From assembly GCA_036571765.1 (NCBI GenBank), contig BROE01000020.1, forward strand, positions 12,595,276 through 12,659,275: 64,000 nucleotides of DNA. The letters are read 5' to 3'. Below are positions 38,903-51,333 of the stretch, piece by piece. The notes under the pieces are model-generated. The model was given only the letters and a program-made list of their open reading frames with translations, was not told the origin of the DNA and did no database searches. The stretch is from Plecoglossus altivelis (taxonomy: Eukaryota; Chordata; Actinopteri; Osmeriformes; Plecoglossidae). The translations under genes were made by a program, and so were the position numbers. Position 1 is the stretch's first letter. Each line of letters begins with the position of its first letter.

Positions 38903-39701
38903 GTAGGTTGTGTGTAATACAGCTGCAATTATCTCTGCTGCCCATTCAAATTTGTCTGACTCTCAGTCAATGCTAATCAATCAATGATTGATAGGAGTCA
39001 ATGCTACAAAATGCCACAACCCACTTATTAGAAATGTGTCAATGAAAACAAGTTATACAAAGACAATTGACCTGATGTTTTTTTATTATTGGTCTGTTAA
39101 AAATGAATGGCATCTGTGCACTCTATTTTACTTTTGCTATTGAGACTATAACACTAGTCAGAGATGTCTGATTGAAGAAAAGTTATACATTTAGCCATTC
39201 AAAGACTACGCAAATCATAAAGCAACCCCTATGAATAAGGCGTGATACACTGTGCGTGGGTGTGTGAGAAATACTTTGTGTCAGTCACATACCAATAGAT
39301 ATGTAGTCTTCCTCAAATGTAAAGGTTTGTATTGGCATAATAATATAATGTTCCCCTGATAAGGATTACGTATCTTATCCCCGTAATACTATGAGTGAAT
39401 CCTTATTTATCATTACGTTTCTCAGCCTGGTCTTGGCAAAAAAAGGTCGAACTGAGAACAGCGATGGAGCAAACACAGCTTTCTGTGGTGGCCATCCTAA
39501 TGTATTAATTTATTCATGACTGCTAGGGTTCAGCCCTCTTTGCGACACTACAAGTACTAGCGCGCCACAGTGTTAGAGATCAGTTACTACATCGACTCTT
39601 AGCTGTCGGATAAAGTAACTTCAACAGAAGACAACATAAGAGAAACATTTTTTGTTCTTTTAATCGATATATTCCCGTAATATCCCTCTACATCAGTAAA
39701 C

Positions 39702-42700
39702 ATGGTGAGTAGTCTGTTGTTTGTCACATTGTGGTGATGATACACCTAACTGTTGTGTTTGACTCATTTAATCACGCACCTTTCTCTCTACCCATTTATG
39801 TCTAAACTAAATAGGCAAGTCATCTTCTGGTATGAAAACACGTTAGATAAAAAAGGCTTCTACATGATGGGCACAGTTGGTTTGAACACCGTTTAAAGCC
39901 TGCACAGTTGCATGTAAGAAGATTAGTAGCCTATGATAGACGATTACGCTACACTAATAAGAGGCGAATTAGTTTAGCGTGAAATGTTTTCCTGTTAGTT
40001 TTTTGTTTGTTTGTTAATTATGGTATAACGTAGCCTACACACCTTTCAATCACATCACCCTTGTCTGGGTGAATTATAGCCTATGCTATACCGCCATTTA
40101 TTGCCCACCTGCAATTATCTTTTCAAATTGATGTTTCTTTTGCAAGAATCATATAATAGCATATTTATAATTGTTTCAATCATTTAAGTGAGTCAGGTAC
40201 AAATACAATTAGTCTAAATGTAATCTGAATAACTAAACGTAGTCTAAATTCTGTTTGCGAACATTCTAGATCTCTTGCTCACCAAACCCTTCCGTTTTTC
40301 AAAGACCGATGGAATTTGCCTCATTCTAGACAGTGTGACGCGCGCCAGTCGAAATGGTTTACGATTAGCCTACTGCAGAGAAGTTACAGGTCCAAATTCT
40401 AGATCGTATATTCAGCATCCATGATTAGTTTCCCAAATGTACTTAGATATTTAAGATATCCTAGATATATATAATCACAGTTTGAACATCGAAAATATAG
40501 TATTTGAGCTATTACCTGTACTAATCACAGTACATGGCGTATAGACAAGGGGCACCTCTATCCAATCAGGTCTGTGCTACCTAGTATGCATAAGGTTCTC
40601 AATATGTGCCTTTGGTGAGAGGGGGAAGGTGTCATCGGTTTGGAGACTTTTGCATCAGTCTACTTTTAGTTGCATTATATTAGCTTAATTGTCATCCGAT
40701 GAGTGGTATTCTGTTTCACAATTCAGTTAAAAATAACATGCATGTTAACTGCCAATGACAGTTGATACAAATATTATAGGTCTGCATTCTTTGTTTTTTG
40801 TGAAATGTAAAGTGTAGATTACATGTAGAAGGCAACAACTATATGGAATTGAATTTTAAAATATATTGTGTAATAATGTTTAAATATTCTTAAAACAAAT
40901 TAAGCAAAACTAAAGATGACACTAGATTACAAACCCTGCATAGAGCTCTGTAAAATCTTTCATGACTAATTGCTAACAATGAAGGCAACATTTCATTGCT
41001 TATTCCAAAGCAAGTGACTGCTAGAGGCTAGTTGCCTAGCAACAGAGATAGCTTGGCCATATGTGGTGTAAATCCTTTGGTAACAGCAGGGTGGAGCAGC
41101 TAAGAGGAAGAGATGGGGGAGGGAGGAGGAGGAATGGGGGATGGTGGTGTGATTCGTCATTACTTCTGCACTGAAACTGGCGTCTCTCCCTCTCGTGTTC
41201 TTGCAGTTCAGGGCGGTGCCTCAACATGGCACCATTCCTACTTTCTAAATCCCATTCATTCGCCCAGAACAGAGAAGAGGATTGTGCAAACGGACTGCTA
41301 GACTACATGGGAAAAATGCTACCTCATAGTTTCGCCCCCTTTACTCCTTTTAGACAGATAAGTGGTTCTTGCATATTTCCAAACTGATGTTATAATATTT
41401 ACTTTTTCTGCTTTTCTCACCAGCGTGAGTGCATCTCCATCCACGTTGGCCAGGCTGGTGTCCAAATTGGCAATGCCTGCTGGGAGCTGTACTGTCTGGA
41501 ACATGGGATCCAGCCGGATGGTCAGATGCCCAGTGATAAGACCATCGGAGGAGGAGACGACTCTTTCAACACCTTCTTCAGTGAGACTGGAGCTGGAAAG
41601 CACGTGCCAAGAGCTGTGTTTGTGGATCTGGAGCCCACAGTCATTGGTAAGTTGATTTTAGAAACAAATGTAATTATTTTGCTCTATGGTCCTGAGATAA
41701 ATAGGTTTGAATTCAGTGTGGTTTCACTGGTTTTATAGTTTCACTGTGGGCCGGACATGGGTCAAAATTCCCATGTCAAATGTCATGGGACAAGAGTTCT
41801 TGAACTAACAGCTCCTAATGTTTTTTTAAGATGAGGTGCGCACTGGAACTTACCGCCAGCTCTTCCACCCTGAGCAGCTGATTACTGGAAAGGAGGATGC
41901 AGCCAACAACTATGCTCGTGGGCATTACACTATCGGAAAGGAGATCATTGATCTGGTTCTGGACAGGATTCGTAAACTGGTGAGACATATCACCAAAATC
42001 TTTGAAATCTTATTTAATGATCTTTTATTATTGATCGTTTTACCTACATATCACATTCTTAGTCAACAACATGAAACCTCTCTTTCTTTCTAGGCCGACC
42101 AGTGCACTGGTCTCCAGGGTTTCCTGGTCTTCCACAGCTTTGGAGGTGGAACCGGTTCTGGTTTCACTTCCCTGCTGATGGAACGACTGTCTGTTGACTA
42201 CGGCAAGAAGTCCAAGCTGGAGTTCTCCATCTACCCAGCTCCCCAGGTGTCCACTGCTGTGGTGGAGCCCTACAACTCCATCCTGACCACCCACACCACC
42301 CTGGAGCACTCTGACTGTGCTTTCATGGTGGACAATGAGGCCATCTATGATATTTGTCGTAGGAACCTTGATATTGAGCGCCCTACATACACCAACCTTA
42401 ACAGGTTGATTAGTCAGATTGTCTCCTCAATCACTGCCTCCCTCAGATTTGATGGTGCTCTGAATGTTGATCTGACTGAATTCCAGACCAACTTGGTGCC
42501 CTATCCTCGTATCCACTTTCCCCTGGCCACCTATGCCCCTGTCATCTCTGCAGAGAAGGCTTACCATGAGCAGCTCTCAGTTGCAGAGATCACTAATGCT
42601 TGCTTTGAACCAGCCAATCAGATGGTGAAATGCGACCCTCGCCATGGAAAGTACATGGCGTGCTGTCTGCTGTACCGTGGTGATGTGGTACCTAAAGATG

Positions 42701-43074
42701 TTAATGCTGCCATCGCCACAATTAAGACCAAACGCTCCATCCAGTTTGTAGATTGGTGCCCCACTGGTTTTAAGGTTGGGATCAACTACCAGCCCCCCAC
42801 TGTGGTTCCTGGTGGAGATCTGGCTAAGGTTCAGAGGGCTGTGTGCATGCTCAGCAACACCACTGCTATTGCAGAGGCCTGGGCTCGTCTGGACCACAAG
42901 TTTGACCTGATGTACGCTAAGCGTGCCTTTGTCCACTGGTACGTAGGTGAGGGTATGGAGGAGGGTGAGTTCTCTGAGGCCAGGGAAGACATGGCTGCTT
43001 TGGAGAAAGATTATGAGGAAGTGGGTGTGGATTCCATTGAAGGAGAAGGAGAGGAAGAAGGAGAGGAATATTAA
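39702..43074 (+). CDS. tuba1b: Alpha-tubulin, TUBA1A/TUBA1B-like (copy 3)
   Basis: Microtubule alpha subunit, very close to mammalian TUBA1A/1B. Exons 39702-39704 (ATG, GTGAGT donor), 41424-41646 (223 nt), 41831-41979 (149 nt) and 42094-43074 (981 nt) give 451 aa, the TUBA1A/B length. Signatures: RECISIHVGQAG, Lys40 loop, GGGTGSG GTP motif, ARLDHKFDLMYAKRAFVHWY near the C-terminus, and tail VDSIEGEGEEEGEEY with terminal Tyr for the detyrosination cycle. The first intron is about 1.7 kb; in fish alpha1-tubulin genes the first intron is known to carry neuronal and regeneration enhancers, which would fit but is not shown here. Poly(A) signal AATAAA at 43312-43317. Intron 3 is almost identical to that of copy 1. 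The 1A/1B distinction cannot be made from protein sequence. Confidence 0.95.
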
Positions 43075-43330
43075 GGCAGTCACCCACTTCTAAGCCTATC
43101 ACTGGTCATACACTGAAATGACTCAGCTTTCCCTATCAGCGTAGGAAACTGCTAGCAAGCACTATCACCTGACATAGCTGTAGAAATTGTTTTCTGATAA
43201 TTAGGTAATTATATATGTTGTGGCTGTATTCTGGGAATGTATAGGTTCTGAAAAATGGTTTATTCATGTGTTCTTTACACTGAGCTGTCTGTCATCTCAA
43301 CTGTGATATGCAATAAATTATTGAAGGAAC
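43075..43330 (+). other. 3' UTR of tubulin copy 3
   Basis: From the TAA stop to just after AATAAA at 43312-43317, about 0.25 kb. Confidence 0.7.
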
Positions 43331-43999
43331 GTTTTCTGAGTCTTTTCAAAAAGTTCTTGTCATTTTGTGGGACTGAGAAAATCTTGTCCCTAATTATGTA
43401 TCTATTCTATCTCTAATTAAAGTTAGAAATGATTCACATGAACTTAAATGCATTTTTATTACAATGTTACACCTTTATAAACAAACGCCTTTGAGTTTCT
43501 AAAGCCAGAAACATTAATGGATAGAGAAAGAAGAAATGCAAGTTTTCTGGACGTGTATCTACAGAAGATATCTCAAATAATTTAAATGTTTTACATATCC
43601 TGTTTTTGCAAAAAGGTCAATGTAATAGAACGGCGATTTCACATAAGATTAATTTAAACTTAAGTTAATTGGTTGACAATCCTCTACAGAGTTAAAAGTA
43701 GACCAAGAAACACCAAATATGTTACCTGATACCTTTAAGTAATGAAACGTATTAAATATAAAAAGAATGACTCAAAATAAATATATTTTCTAAAGTAATA
43801 CAGTATGGAAATGTTAAATTTAATTTGACTTATGAATGCTCCTTTTTTGTTAATTTTCTTTTATTAAAGTTGCTTCCAGTGCTACAACACAACCGAATTT
43901 GGTGAATTGACATTAGTCAGCATAGTTTGTCTTAATTTGAGGGTGTATGTTAAAAGGTGTGTTCTTGAGAACTTTGTGAGGTGGTGGTTATGTTGGCGG
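43331..43999. other. Convergent intergenic region between tubulin copy 3 and pmel
   Basis: AT-rich. Probably carries the pmel 3' UTR (minus strand). No gene seen. Confidence 0.5.
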
Positions 44000-46900
44000 T
44001 CACACCACCCTTCCCTGCAGCAATGGACGGCTCTCTCCAGGTGATTGTCGACTCAGTAAGTTCCACAGTAGCAATGGTACTGATGTCATTGGAGAGCTGC
44101 CTCCAACATTGACTGAGTTGTCTGTCAGAGGACGATACTGCTTGAACCGCCTAATTGGGAAAATGTACAATAAGTTGCTGATGTCATTTTCAGTTTTTCT
44201 TCATTATACATCATCTTGATAGTATACCAGACATTTTTAGTGAAACAGAATTATTCCTTCTCTGAGGAAAACTGAATTTCACTCACTTGTACGTTAAAGC
44301 AATGGTTCCAATAACACAGACAAGAACCATCACACCCAAGATGGAAGCCACAGTGCCTGCTGTGGAGGAGTTGGAGCCTGCAAACAAAACACAAGATGAG
44401 GAAAGGAGACATGGAAATAATTGCAAATGAAGATTCATTTCTGCCTAGTCAATCAGGCGTTTTGCATATTTCCCTTACCCATTGTGACACTGACTCTGGC
44501 GCTGGCCATAGCCAGACTGACATCATTGGTCAAGGACACATTAATGCAGAACACTCCAGAGTTGTTAAAGAACTGACGAAGAATCATCTGGCACTCTGGT
44601 GAAGGTGTCACAGCACTGCACACAGTCTGCACAGGTGTGGCACAGTCTGCCTCTGAGATCACCGTGCACACCTCATTTGGCAGGCTGGAAAAAAGATGTA
44701 ATTTGGTTTGTTTGAGTACACTAAATGACTGTATTCCCATTCTGAGAGTGTATTTGAATGCCCTTTTCTTAGATACCAACCTTCCTTGGCAGGTTATGGT
44801 GAGGTCCACTGCATTCTGCTCAACCTCAGTTGTCAGAGACACCACATTAGCCACCTGGATGATCTCTGCACTCTCAATACCCTCTGACAACACATTTCAC
44901 ACAGAAGGTAAGGTTAGGATTACGCTGAGTTACTGAAAATATTTTACCAGGTTCTCATTCAAATTATATTGTAATTACACGTTAAAGCTCACCAATAATA
45001 TCCAATTCCGTGGAGAAGGAGCCATAACGGTAGACCATACAGCCGGCATTAGCCTCAAGTTCTGGAGCCTGTCTTTTAGCCAAAACAAGAGCCACTTGGG
45101 CTGCCTCTGCGCCTGTCTCTACCTCCAACTCTGCTGCAACCTCACCATCAGCTGGAGCAGTAATCTCATTCAATGGAGCAGGCGCTGGGAAAAGGAAAAT
45201 GTCATGCCACTCATAACATCCACAACTTTTTTATGCTGTTATAACCTAATCAAAAAACTGTCAGAGGAACATTCTTATGTCACTTATATGGGTACCTGTA
45301 GTTGCTGCAGCCTCATTCACTGTCTCTACGATTTCAGCCTCGGCATCAGCTGCAGGGACTGCAGCTACGGCCTCTTCTACAGCTGCAACCTCTGTGGCGG
45401 CAGGAACTATGACATTATCAGCAGCGTCCACGGCATCTACCAGGTTGACCTCTGCAGCAGCAGTAGCCTCCACCACAACATTACCTCCTGCAGCTTCCTC
45501 AGTAGCAACTGGAGCCACAGCAGGGACCTCTGGGAGGACAGTGGCTGTCAGGTCAACCGTGGCTTCATCTGCCTCTGCCACCGGGGCTACTGACACAGCG
45601 GCATCAATGACAGGCACTTCTGCAGCAGCCGTCGCGGCTGCGACTATGGCAGTCTCATCAGCAGTAGCTGCCTCCGTGTCTACCGCAGCCCCAATTGTCT
45701 CCTCAGCCACAGCAGTAACAGGTACAGCGGTAGCTCCCTCCACTGCCGGCACTACAGTTGCCACAGCGGCTGCCTCCGTGTCCACTGCAGCAACATCCAC
45801 TTCTGCAACAGGGGCTGCAGCAGCATCTACGGTAGCAGCAGCGACGGCTGCATCTTCAGCTGCAGGGACAGGGACACTAACAGCAGCATCATCTACAGCA
45901 GGGGCCACTGAGGCAACCTCCTCTCCTACTGAAGCTTCATCTGCATCTACCACTGCAGCTGGGTCAGTGTCTTCAGCAGGCTGCACGGACGCTGCCAGTG
46001 AGAGGTCATCGGCAGGAGCAGCCTCAGAGGCAGGCACAGCCAGAGCAATGTCACCTGTCACCGGGGTTGATGCAGGGGCCAGTGGGACCGCCCCTGGGGT
46101 AGAGTCCATCACTACTACTGCTGGAACAGCCGAGGAGTCCAAAGGGATCACTAAATTGAAAACAAGACACATACACACCACTGTTGTCTTGTATCTGTCC
46201 ATTTCCGCCTCCATCAACAACTTACTTATATTGCCCTTGACGACATTGTCTTTTTGTATAGTGATTCTGTTCCTTACCATATAGTTACCATTCAGTTACG
46301 TGCAAATATTGGTGTATATATTTCATATTAAGACGGTGGATCTCTCCCTTCTTTACGCATACTAACACATAGAATGGCATAACAAAATGTCTCACCTGCA
46401 GCTGTAGGATCTGCACAGCCGCTGGGGATGCTAGCCATCATGACAACCTGAGGCCTGAAGGTACCAGGTGTGAGGTATGTATGTGTGACACTTCGCTCTC
46501 TTGAGATAAGAGTTCCACTGTTGTCTCCAAAGTCCCAGTTGAAAGTGATGTCAGAAGTGAGGAGATACTGGCTGGGGTCATGTAGATTGATATTGAAGGC
46601 GATGGCTCTGTTCTGAATGAAACTCTGATCAGCCTGATTGATGTCATTCACTTGATTCAGAGTCACAGTGAAAGGGATTTGATCTGGAAGGATATTATAT
46701 CAGAGGCAAAATATGGAGAAGATTAAATGATTTACCAATGTTCCATCTAAAATGTTAAAAGTACGAGGTTTCCAAGATTCCAATATGCTTTATCTGCCCA
46801 CCTGTAATAGAGAACGTTGTGGAGGCATAGCCAAGAGGAATGAACTTGTCCTTCCCACGGCAGTGGTAGATGACAACCTCCATATTGTAAGATCCCAGAG

Positions 46901-48499
46901 GGATGTTATCAGTGCCAATAGAGATGGAAGAGGAGGGCCCATCTGCAACCTGCCAGAAACGTCCTGAAAGTAATATGTACTACATTAATAAATAGAGTTA
47001 TCATAAGTATTGATTGTGCAAATAGTATTTTTTAGTTTGCATGAAACATAACAGTAAAGCAACAGTTTTTACCCCATGTCTTCCAGACAAACACATAATG
47101 GGGTTTCCTGTCAGATACCCGGGTGAACGGGGTTCCATCAGGGAACACTCCATTCCACTCCTGCTCCTGGTCAGGATACACAGCCTGACCCTCACGGTAC
47201 TGAGTTCCTAGAAAAAAGGAACACTAAAGATCAGAACCAAATTGTAACAGACATTTGACTTATATGGCTGTATGTGTAGCATGAACCTACCGTTGATGGT
47301 GCAGTTTCTTGCCCACACTACTTGTCCATCAGGAAGCACTGTCTGGTTTTGTGGGAATCGAAGTTCAATGTTGAAGGTTGCTTTGGCTCCAGTCAAGGTG
47401 GGGGCATCGTTTCTGACGTCAAAGGTAACTTCTCCGCCTAAAACAGACCACCACAATGTATATCCACACATTTTAAATGTCCAGGGATTGTGATTGGATA
47501 TATTACAATGGTGAGTGACCCACCTGCCCAGCAATTCCTGTATCTGGAGTCTCCATCTTTCCATACTGGATAGAGACGTGAATTCCATGACCGGTAGCGT
47601 GTAAAACGTGTTTTGGGCTCTGGAAAAAAATAATTGTGAAGAATTTTAAATTCTCAATTGAAAGAAAAGAATGCAAGTTCTTTTGAGTACATAATCATCT
47701 TGTTCATTGAATGTATTGCATTTTTGCTGTGTTCATTTAAAAAGGAACACCGAAAGCACTTGTTTAAAGAGAGTCGTTTCAGAGAGGGAATAAGGGTGGT
47801 GGAACTTGAAGGTATTTGGAGATGGTGGGGGTCCCAGGCAGTGGGAGTCACACGGCCCCTGCAATCCCCCTCAATCCCTTTCATGTGACTCTCAGCTGAG
47901 CACCAGAAACAGTAATCCCAACAGGGTGGCTGAGAGCTCAGACATTAGGCCTTATTTGCTTATTACAGGATTTATCTGTGTATGCAGTTGTGTGTAGTTG
48001 TTTGAGTCTGTGTTGGATTTGTTCAATACTTTGAATTTTTAAATTAATATTACACCAATATACACGTTCATAATAATTGACGTGTGGTTAAAAATGTACC
48101 TCTAGGGATATAAAAAATCACTGCAATGTCACGGTGGCACTGTGATTAATTGTTTTTGCATCACACATCACACATAACAAGCACAAAACTGACCTAATGG
48201 GCATTGGCCATTGGCCATCACTCCTCCTGTAACTTTTTATAATTCTACCATTCTGTTTGAATGAAAATGCTGTAATAATATGCATTAATAACTGCACTAT
48301 GCTGTGATGTACATTCTTTACTGTGATTGTAGTCTGCTATAAATTTAGGCTAAACCCCCTACCCCCACCCGGTCATGCTAATGTAACACTAAAGTTGTAT
48401 ATTCACACACAATAAAACTTTTTATACATGTAAAATGTACTCACTTGCTGCATCTGATGAAGAGAGAGCCAATACAAGCACCATCATTAAGGTCCTCAT
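44000..48499 (-). CDS. pmel: PMEL premelanosome protein (Silver/gp100), melanosome amyloid former
   Basis: Type I membrane protein of pigment cells whose luminal part is cleaved and forms the amyloid fibrils on which melanin is laid down. Twelve exons: 48445-48499, 47524-47619, 47291-47437, 47073-47207, 46802-46963, 46396-46683, 45296-46150, 44993-45184, 44781-44883, 44479-44684, 44287-44377, 44000-44150, totalling 826 aa. Signal peptide MRTLMMVLVLALSSSDAA (1-18); N-terminal region to about 198 (RSWNSRLYPVWKDG, LPDGQVVWARNCTING); PKD domain about 199-294 (FNWDFGDNSGTLISR, THTYLTPG); a 285-residue repeat domain in a single 855-nt exon; convertase site Lys-Arg at about 616-617 (LVLAKRQAPE) giving Malpha/Mbeta; Kringle-like Cys-rich domain; transmembrane helix about 757-776; cytoplasmic tail with ESRPLL, equivalent to the dileucine sorting signal ENSPLL. 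Head-to-head with cdk2 as in other vertebrates. Fish may have a and b paralogs; I cannot assign which. Confidence 0.97.
45296..46150 (-). repeat. pmel repeat-domain exon (degenerate Ala/Val/Glu/Thr coding repeats)
   Basis: A single exon encoding about residues 295-579, made of imperfect units around AAAEVPV, VDTEAA and AVAPVAE motifs. The composition is dominated by Ala, Val, Glu, Asp and Thr with few bulky residues, unlike the Pro/Ser/Thr-rich mammalian repeats. GCN codons leave the opposite strand open for 335 codons by chance. Confidence 0.85.
47881..47888. promoter_or_regulatory. Candidate MITF/TFE E-box in pmel intron 1
   Basis: TCATGTGA is the full MITF-preferred octamer (E-box CATGTG with flanking T and A), followed five bases later by a second E-box CAGCTG. 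It sits in the first intron (47620-48444) of a known MITF target gene. Confidence 0.45.
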
Positions 48500-50999
48500 T
48501 GTGCGTGTTTGGGTGTGATTCCTCTTTCTGAGCCTAGTTTCTCAGCCTCAATCTTCAAAACCCAACACTATTACCCAAGTGCTATGGGAAAGGGTGTTTT
48601 ATTCTCTTTAGAAGACTATTGGACCTTAAATTACCATAGGATTGCCTCTCATCCCTGACATCACAGAGCGTTTGCTACTGGGAACCTCCCACCCTGGTCC
48701 ACAGTGTGACCAGATGAACATTTCATCAGCTACTGTACGAGAACTGACATTTATACAAAAACATTTAGATGGATTAAAAAAAACTTTAAACTACATTTAA
48801 AGTGTATTACATCTATATGCATGATGTAATTGGAAATACATACCATAATGTTTTCTACTGATACATTTCAGCTAGTACAAAAAGTATCAATGTATTAATA
48901 GAATTTAATCAATTAATTTACCGTAGTAATTTCTTTAACTGGATCTAGTAATATGGAGGTATATTCACAAATTATTATTGATGATTCTGTGCACCACCTA
49001 TTGTTATTTTATGATGAATACACTTATACACTTCCATAGATCTAGTAGGTTTTGGACACTGGATTAGTGAGGGCAATTAGCCTTTTCAATGATAATTATA
49101 CATTTCAACAACAGATCAAGTCTATTGATCAAGAACTATTTAGAAATAGTGTGACAGAGAATGTATTGTTCGTTACCTAATGGCTACTCCTATGAGAAGG
49201 AAACAGTAATGAGCTGTAGTCATGCCTGGCTTGACGTCCACCCTATCTGTGCATGGGGGGGTCACAAGATGAGAGTGTGTGTGTATCAAATCAATAGCAT
49301 CCTTTTATTTCTCATCTTTTTCTCTGCAACCCAAGGCTGCACTGCGTATCCGGGATGCTTATGGCAATCCACACACTGGAATACACTCGTGTTTGCTCTT
49401 TACAACTGTGGGTACTCTTTGTCTCTTGTCTACATTCCAAAAACTTGCAGACAAATGACCACAATTTCTATGTTGAACTAATGGGGTAGAAATATGAAAG
49501 TCCAAATGTTTCAGAACAATAGTGAGAATAAAATAATAATTACTTTATATTAGATGATCGTTTGAGTAAAAAACACATGAGCAGGACTACATGAACACAC
49601 ATACATAAACATGACTTTAGAATAGCAAAAGATGCAACCTATTAATTGTAGAAATGCCTTGTACAAGTAAAAGTTCAAATTAAATTGTAACATTAGCATT
49701 TGTGTTTGTTGATAATTATAGACATTGAAATGTAACACAGGACAGCAGCCAATAAATACAACGATGACGTAGGCAGTGATCAAATGTTTCTTAGAATGAA
49801 TTAAAGGCAAGTGATGAACACAAGCGTCTTTCCCCTTAAGGTACATGTAAGTGAATTCTGTTCATTCCTGACAAAGACACATGTTCATTACTCAACATTC
49901 CTGCGCTGGTGAGATTGTTCAAGCTGCACTACATGTGACCCCCTCATGCACTAACCGTACCGATGGCCAAATAAATACTTCCCAGAGAGCACCTGATCCA
50001 CAGTGCAAAGGTGCCACCATTGGGCACAAACATTGTAGTTTAAGCATGCTTGCCCAAGGTCCCCACACACTTTCATAACATCATGAATTTCTCTTATGGC
50101 ATGTGAAATAATGTTCACTAACTTGGCTTAGTTCATAATTAGTATATTGCTTGGTGCCATTTTCTACTACATAATGTAATACTGAAAACATTTTAACTGC
50201 TTATTATGAAAATGAACAATGTAATAATAATAGGATTAAATGTAGGGACAAGATGTGAACCCACAATTTTTTTTTACCCCACCATGGGTTACAGTGGTGA
50301 TCACCCTAGATCAGGTGATATCTGAGATCAGACAGAGATCAAAGGGCATCAAAGGGAAAAAAATAGCAAAGATCTACACACGTGATCTTGTCTGGCTTGT
50401 GACAAAAACTCTTCAAGGAGCATAAACAGTGAACCATAAGCATAGATTTCATTCACAAGTTATAGTAGAAAGTTGAAGGGTCGGTTTGTTTCAAGAACGT
50501 ATCCAAGAATCTAAATCGAGGAGGTCCACCCAACGCAAGGAGACGATCATGTAGTATCTTAATCAGATAGGTGTGCTATGTAAACCATATTTATGAACAT
50601 TATCTGGTTCCCAAGTAGAGAGACCCATTGTGTTCATAAACTAGAGTATTACAATGAACTAATACGTTCCACCTAAATCATAGCTCCACCCACAGGTTTA
50701 CGTCAGTTTACGTGCACATTTAGCCTGTGAAATATAGTTGCCGAAATCATGTGGCCACTACCAACCAGTAGGGATAGACCGATTTTGTTAAACATTCTAA
50801 GGAAGCAAAGGAAGGAAATAACATTTGAGGTGAAAACCATGGACATACGTCTAAACCTCTCTTAAAACTGGGATAACTGCAACTCATTAAACATTGAGAG
50901 TAAAGGTTTTCTCGTGGAGTCTCCTCAATTAATTGGCTATGACTTTAAGGGACATAAAACTCAGTGCACCGCGGTGCTGTATGGGTGTAGTAAACCGAG
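48500..50999. other. Shared upstream region between pmel and cdk2
   Basis: Divergent intergenic DNA of about 2.8 kb in all. Near pmel an AATAAAA-type TATA-like element lies around 48594-48602 on the minus strand. The middle part is AT-rich with no exon or repeat family recognised. Confidence 0.5.
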
Positions 51000-51014
51000 G
51001 GTACTGTTGACAAC

Positions 51015-51201
51015 GCGGGAATTGGCGGGTTTTGGTTACTTTTGTTTCGAAAACTGGAGAACCACTGAACTGAGCGTTTCAGTGTGTCAATCTGGTAGCG
51101 TTCAATAATGCGAATGTAGTCAAACTACCGCCCCTAGATTCGCTGAGATTCTGGCGGGACACGTTGGGGATTACGCAGCTACAAAGTTTTGACTGTATAT
51201 A
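51015..51201 (+). promoter_or_regulatory. cdk2 proximal promoter with E2F-like sites
   Basis: GCGGGAA at 51015-51021 (reverse of TTCCCGC) followed by GGCGGGTTTT near 51024, and CTGGCGGGA at 51151-51159, are E2F/DP-type motifs. A TATATAC element lies at 51196-51202. All are within 320 bases of the start codon. Confidence 0.5.
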
Positions 51202-51333
51202 CAGCAAAGTAGGACGCTTCCAGTTTCAGCTATAGCTATAGTAGCACTAGAAACGTTGTCTTTGTTTTAAATATCGTGTTGTAGCTTGTATGTGCAACGT
51301 TGGTTAACTAGGAAAGCTGAACGTAAGTCAACA

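Noticed and set aside
31466..43074. Tubulins as TUBA4A or TUBA8 orthologs
   Set aside because: Tails end in EEGEEY or DEGEEY with terminal Tyr and the lengths are 449 and 451 aa, the TUBA1C and TUBA1A/B patterns; TUBA4A lacks the encoded Tyr.
42577..43083. 168-codon minus-strand frame over tubulin copy 3 (and equivalents at 31598-31951 and 35901-36314)
   Set aside because: Same antisense shadow appears on every tubulin copy; explained by the conserved coding strand.
45277..46284. Plus-strand open frame of 335 codons antisense to pmel
   Set aside because: It is the Ala/Ser/Thr-rich complement of the GCN-biased pmel repeat exon and has no start context, splice sites or protein similarity of its own.
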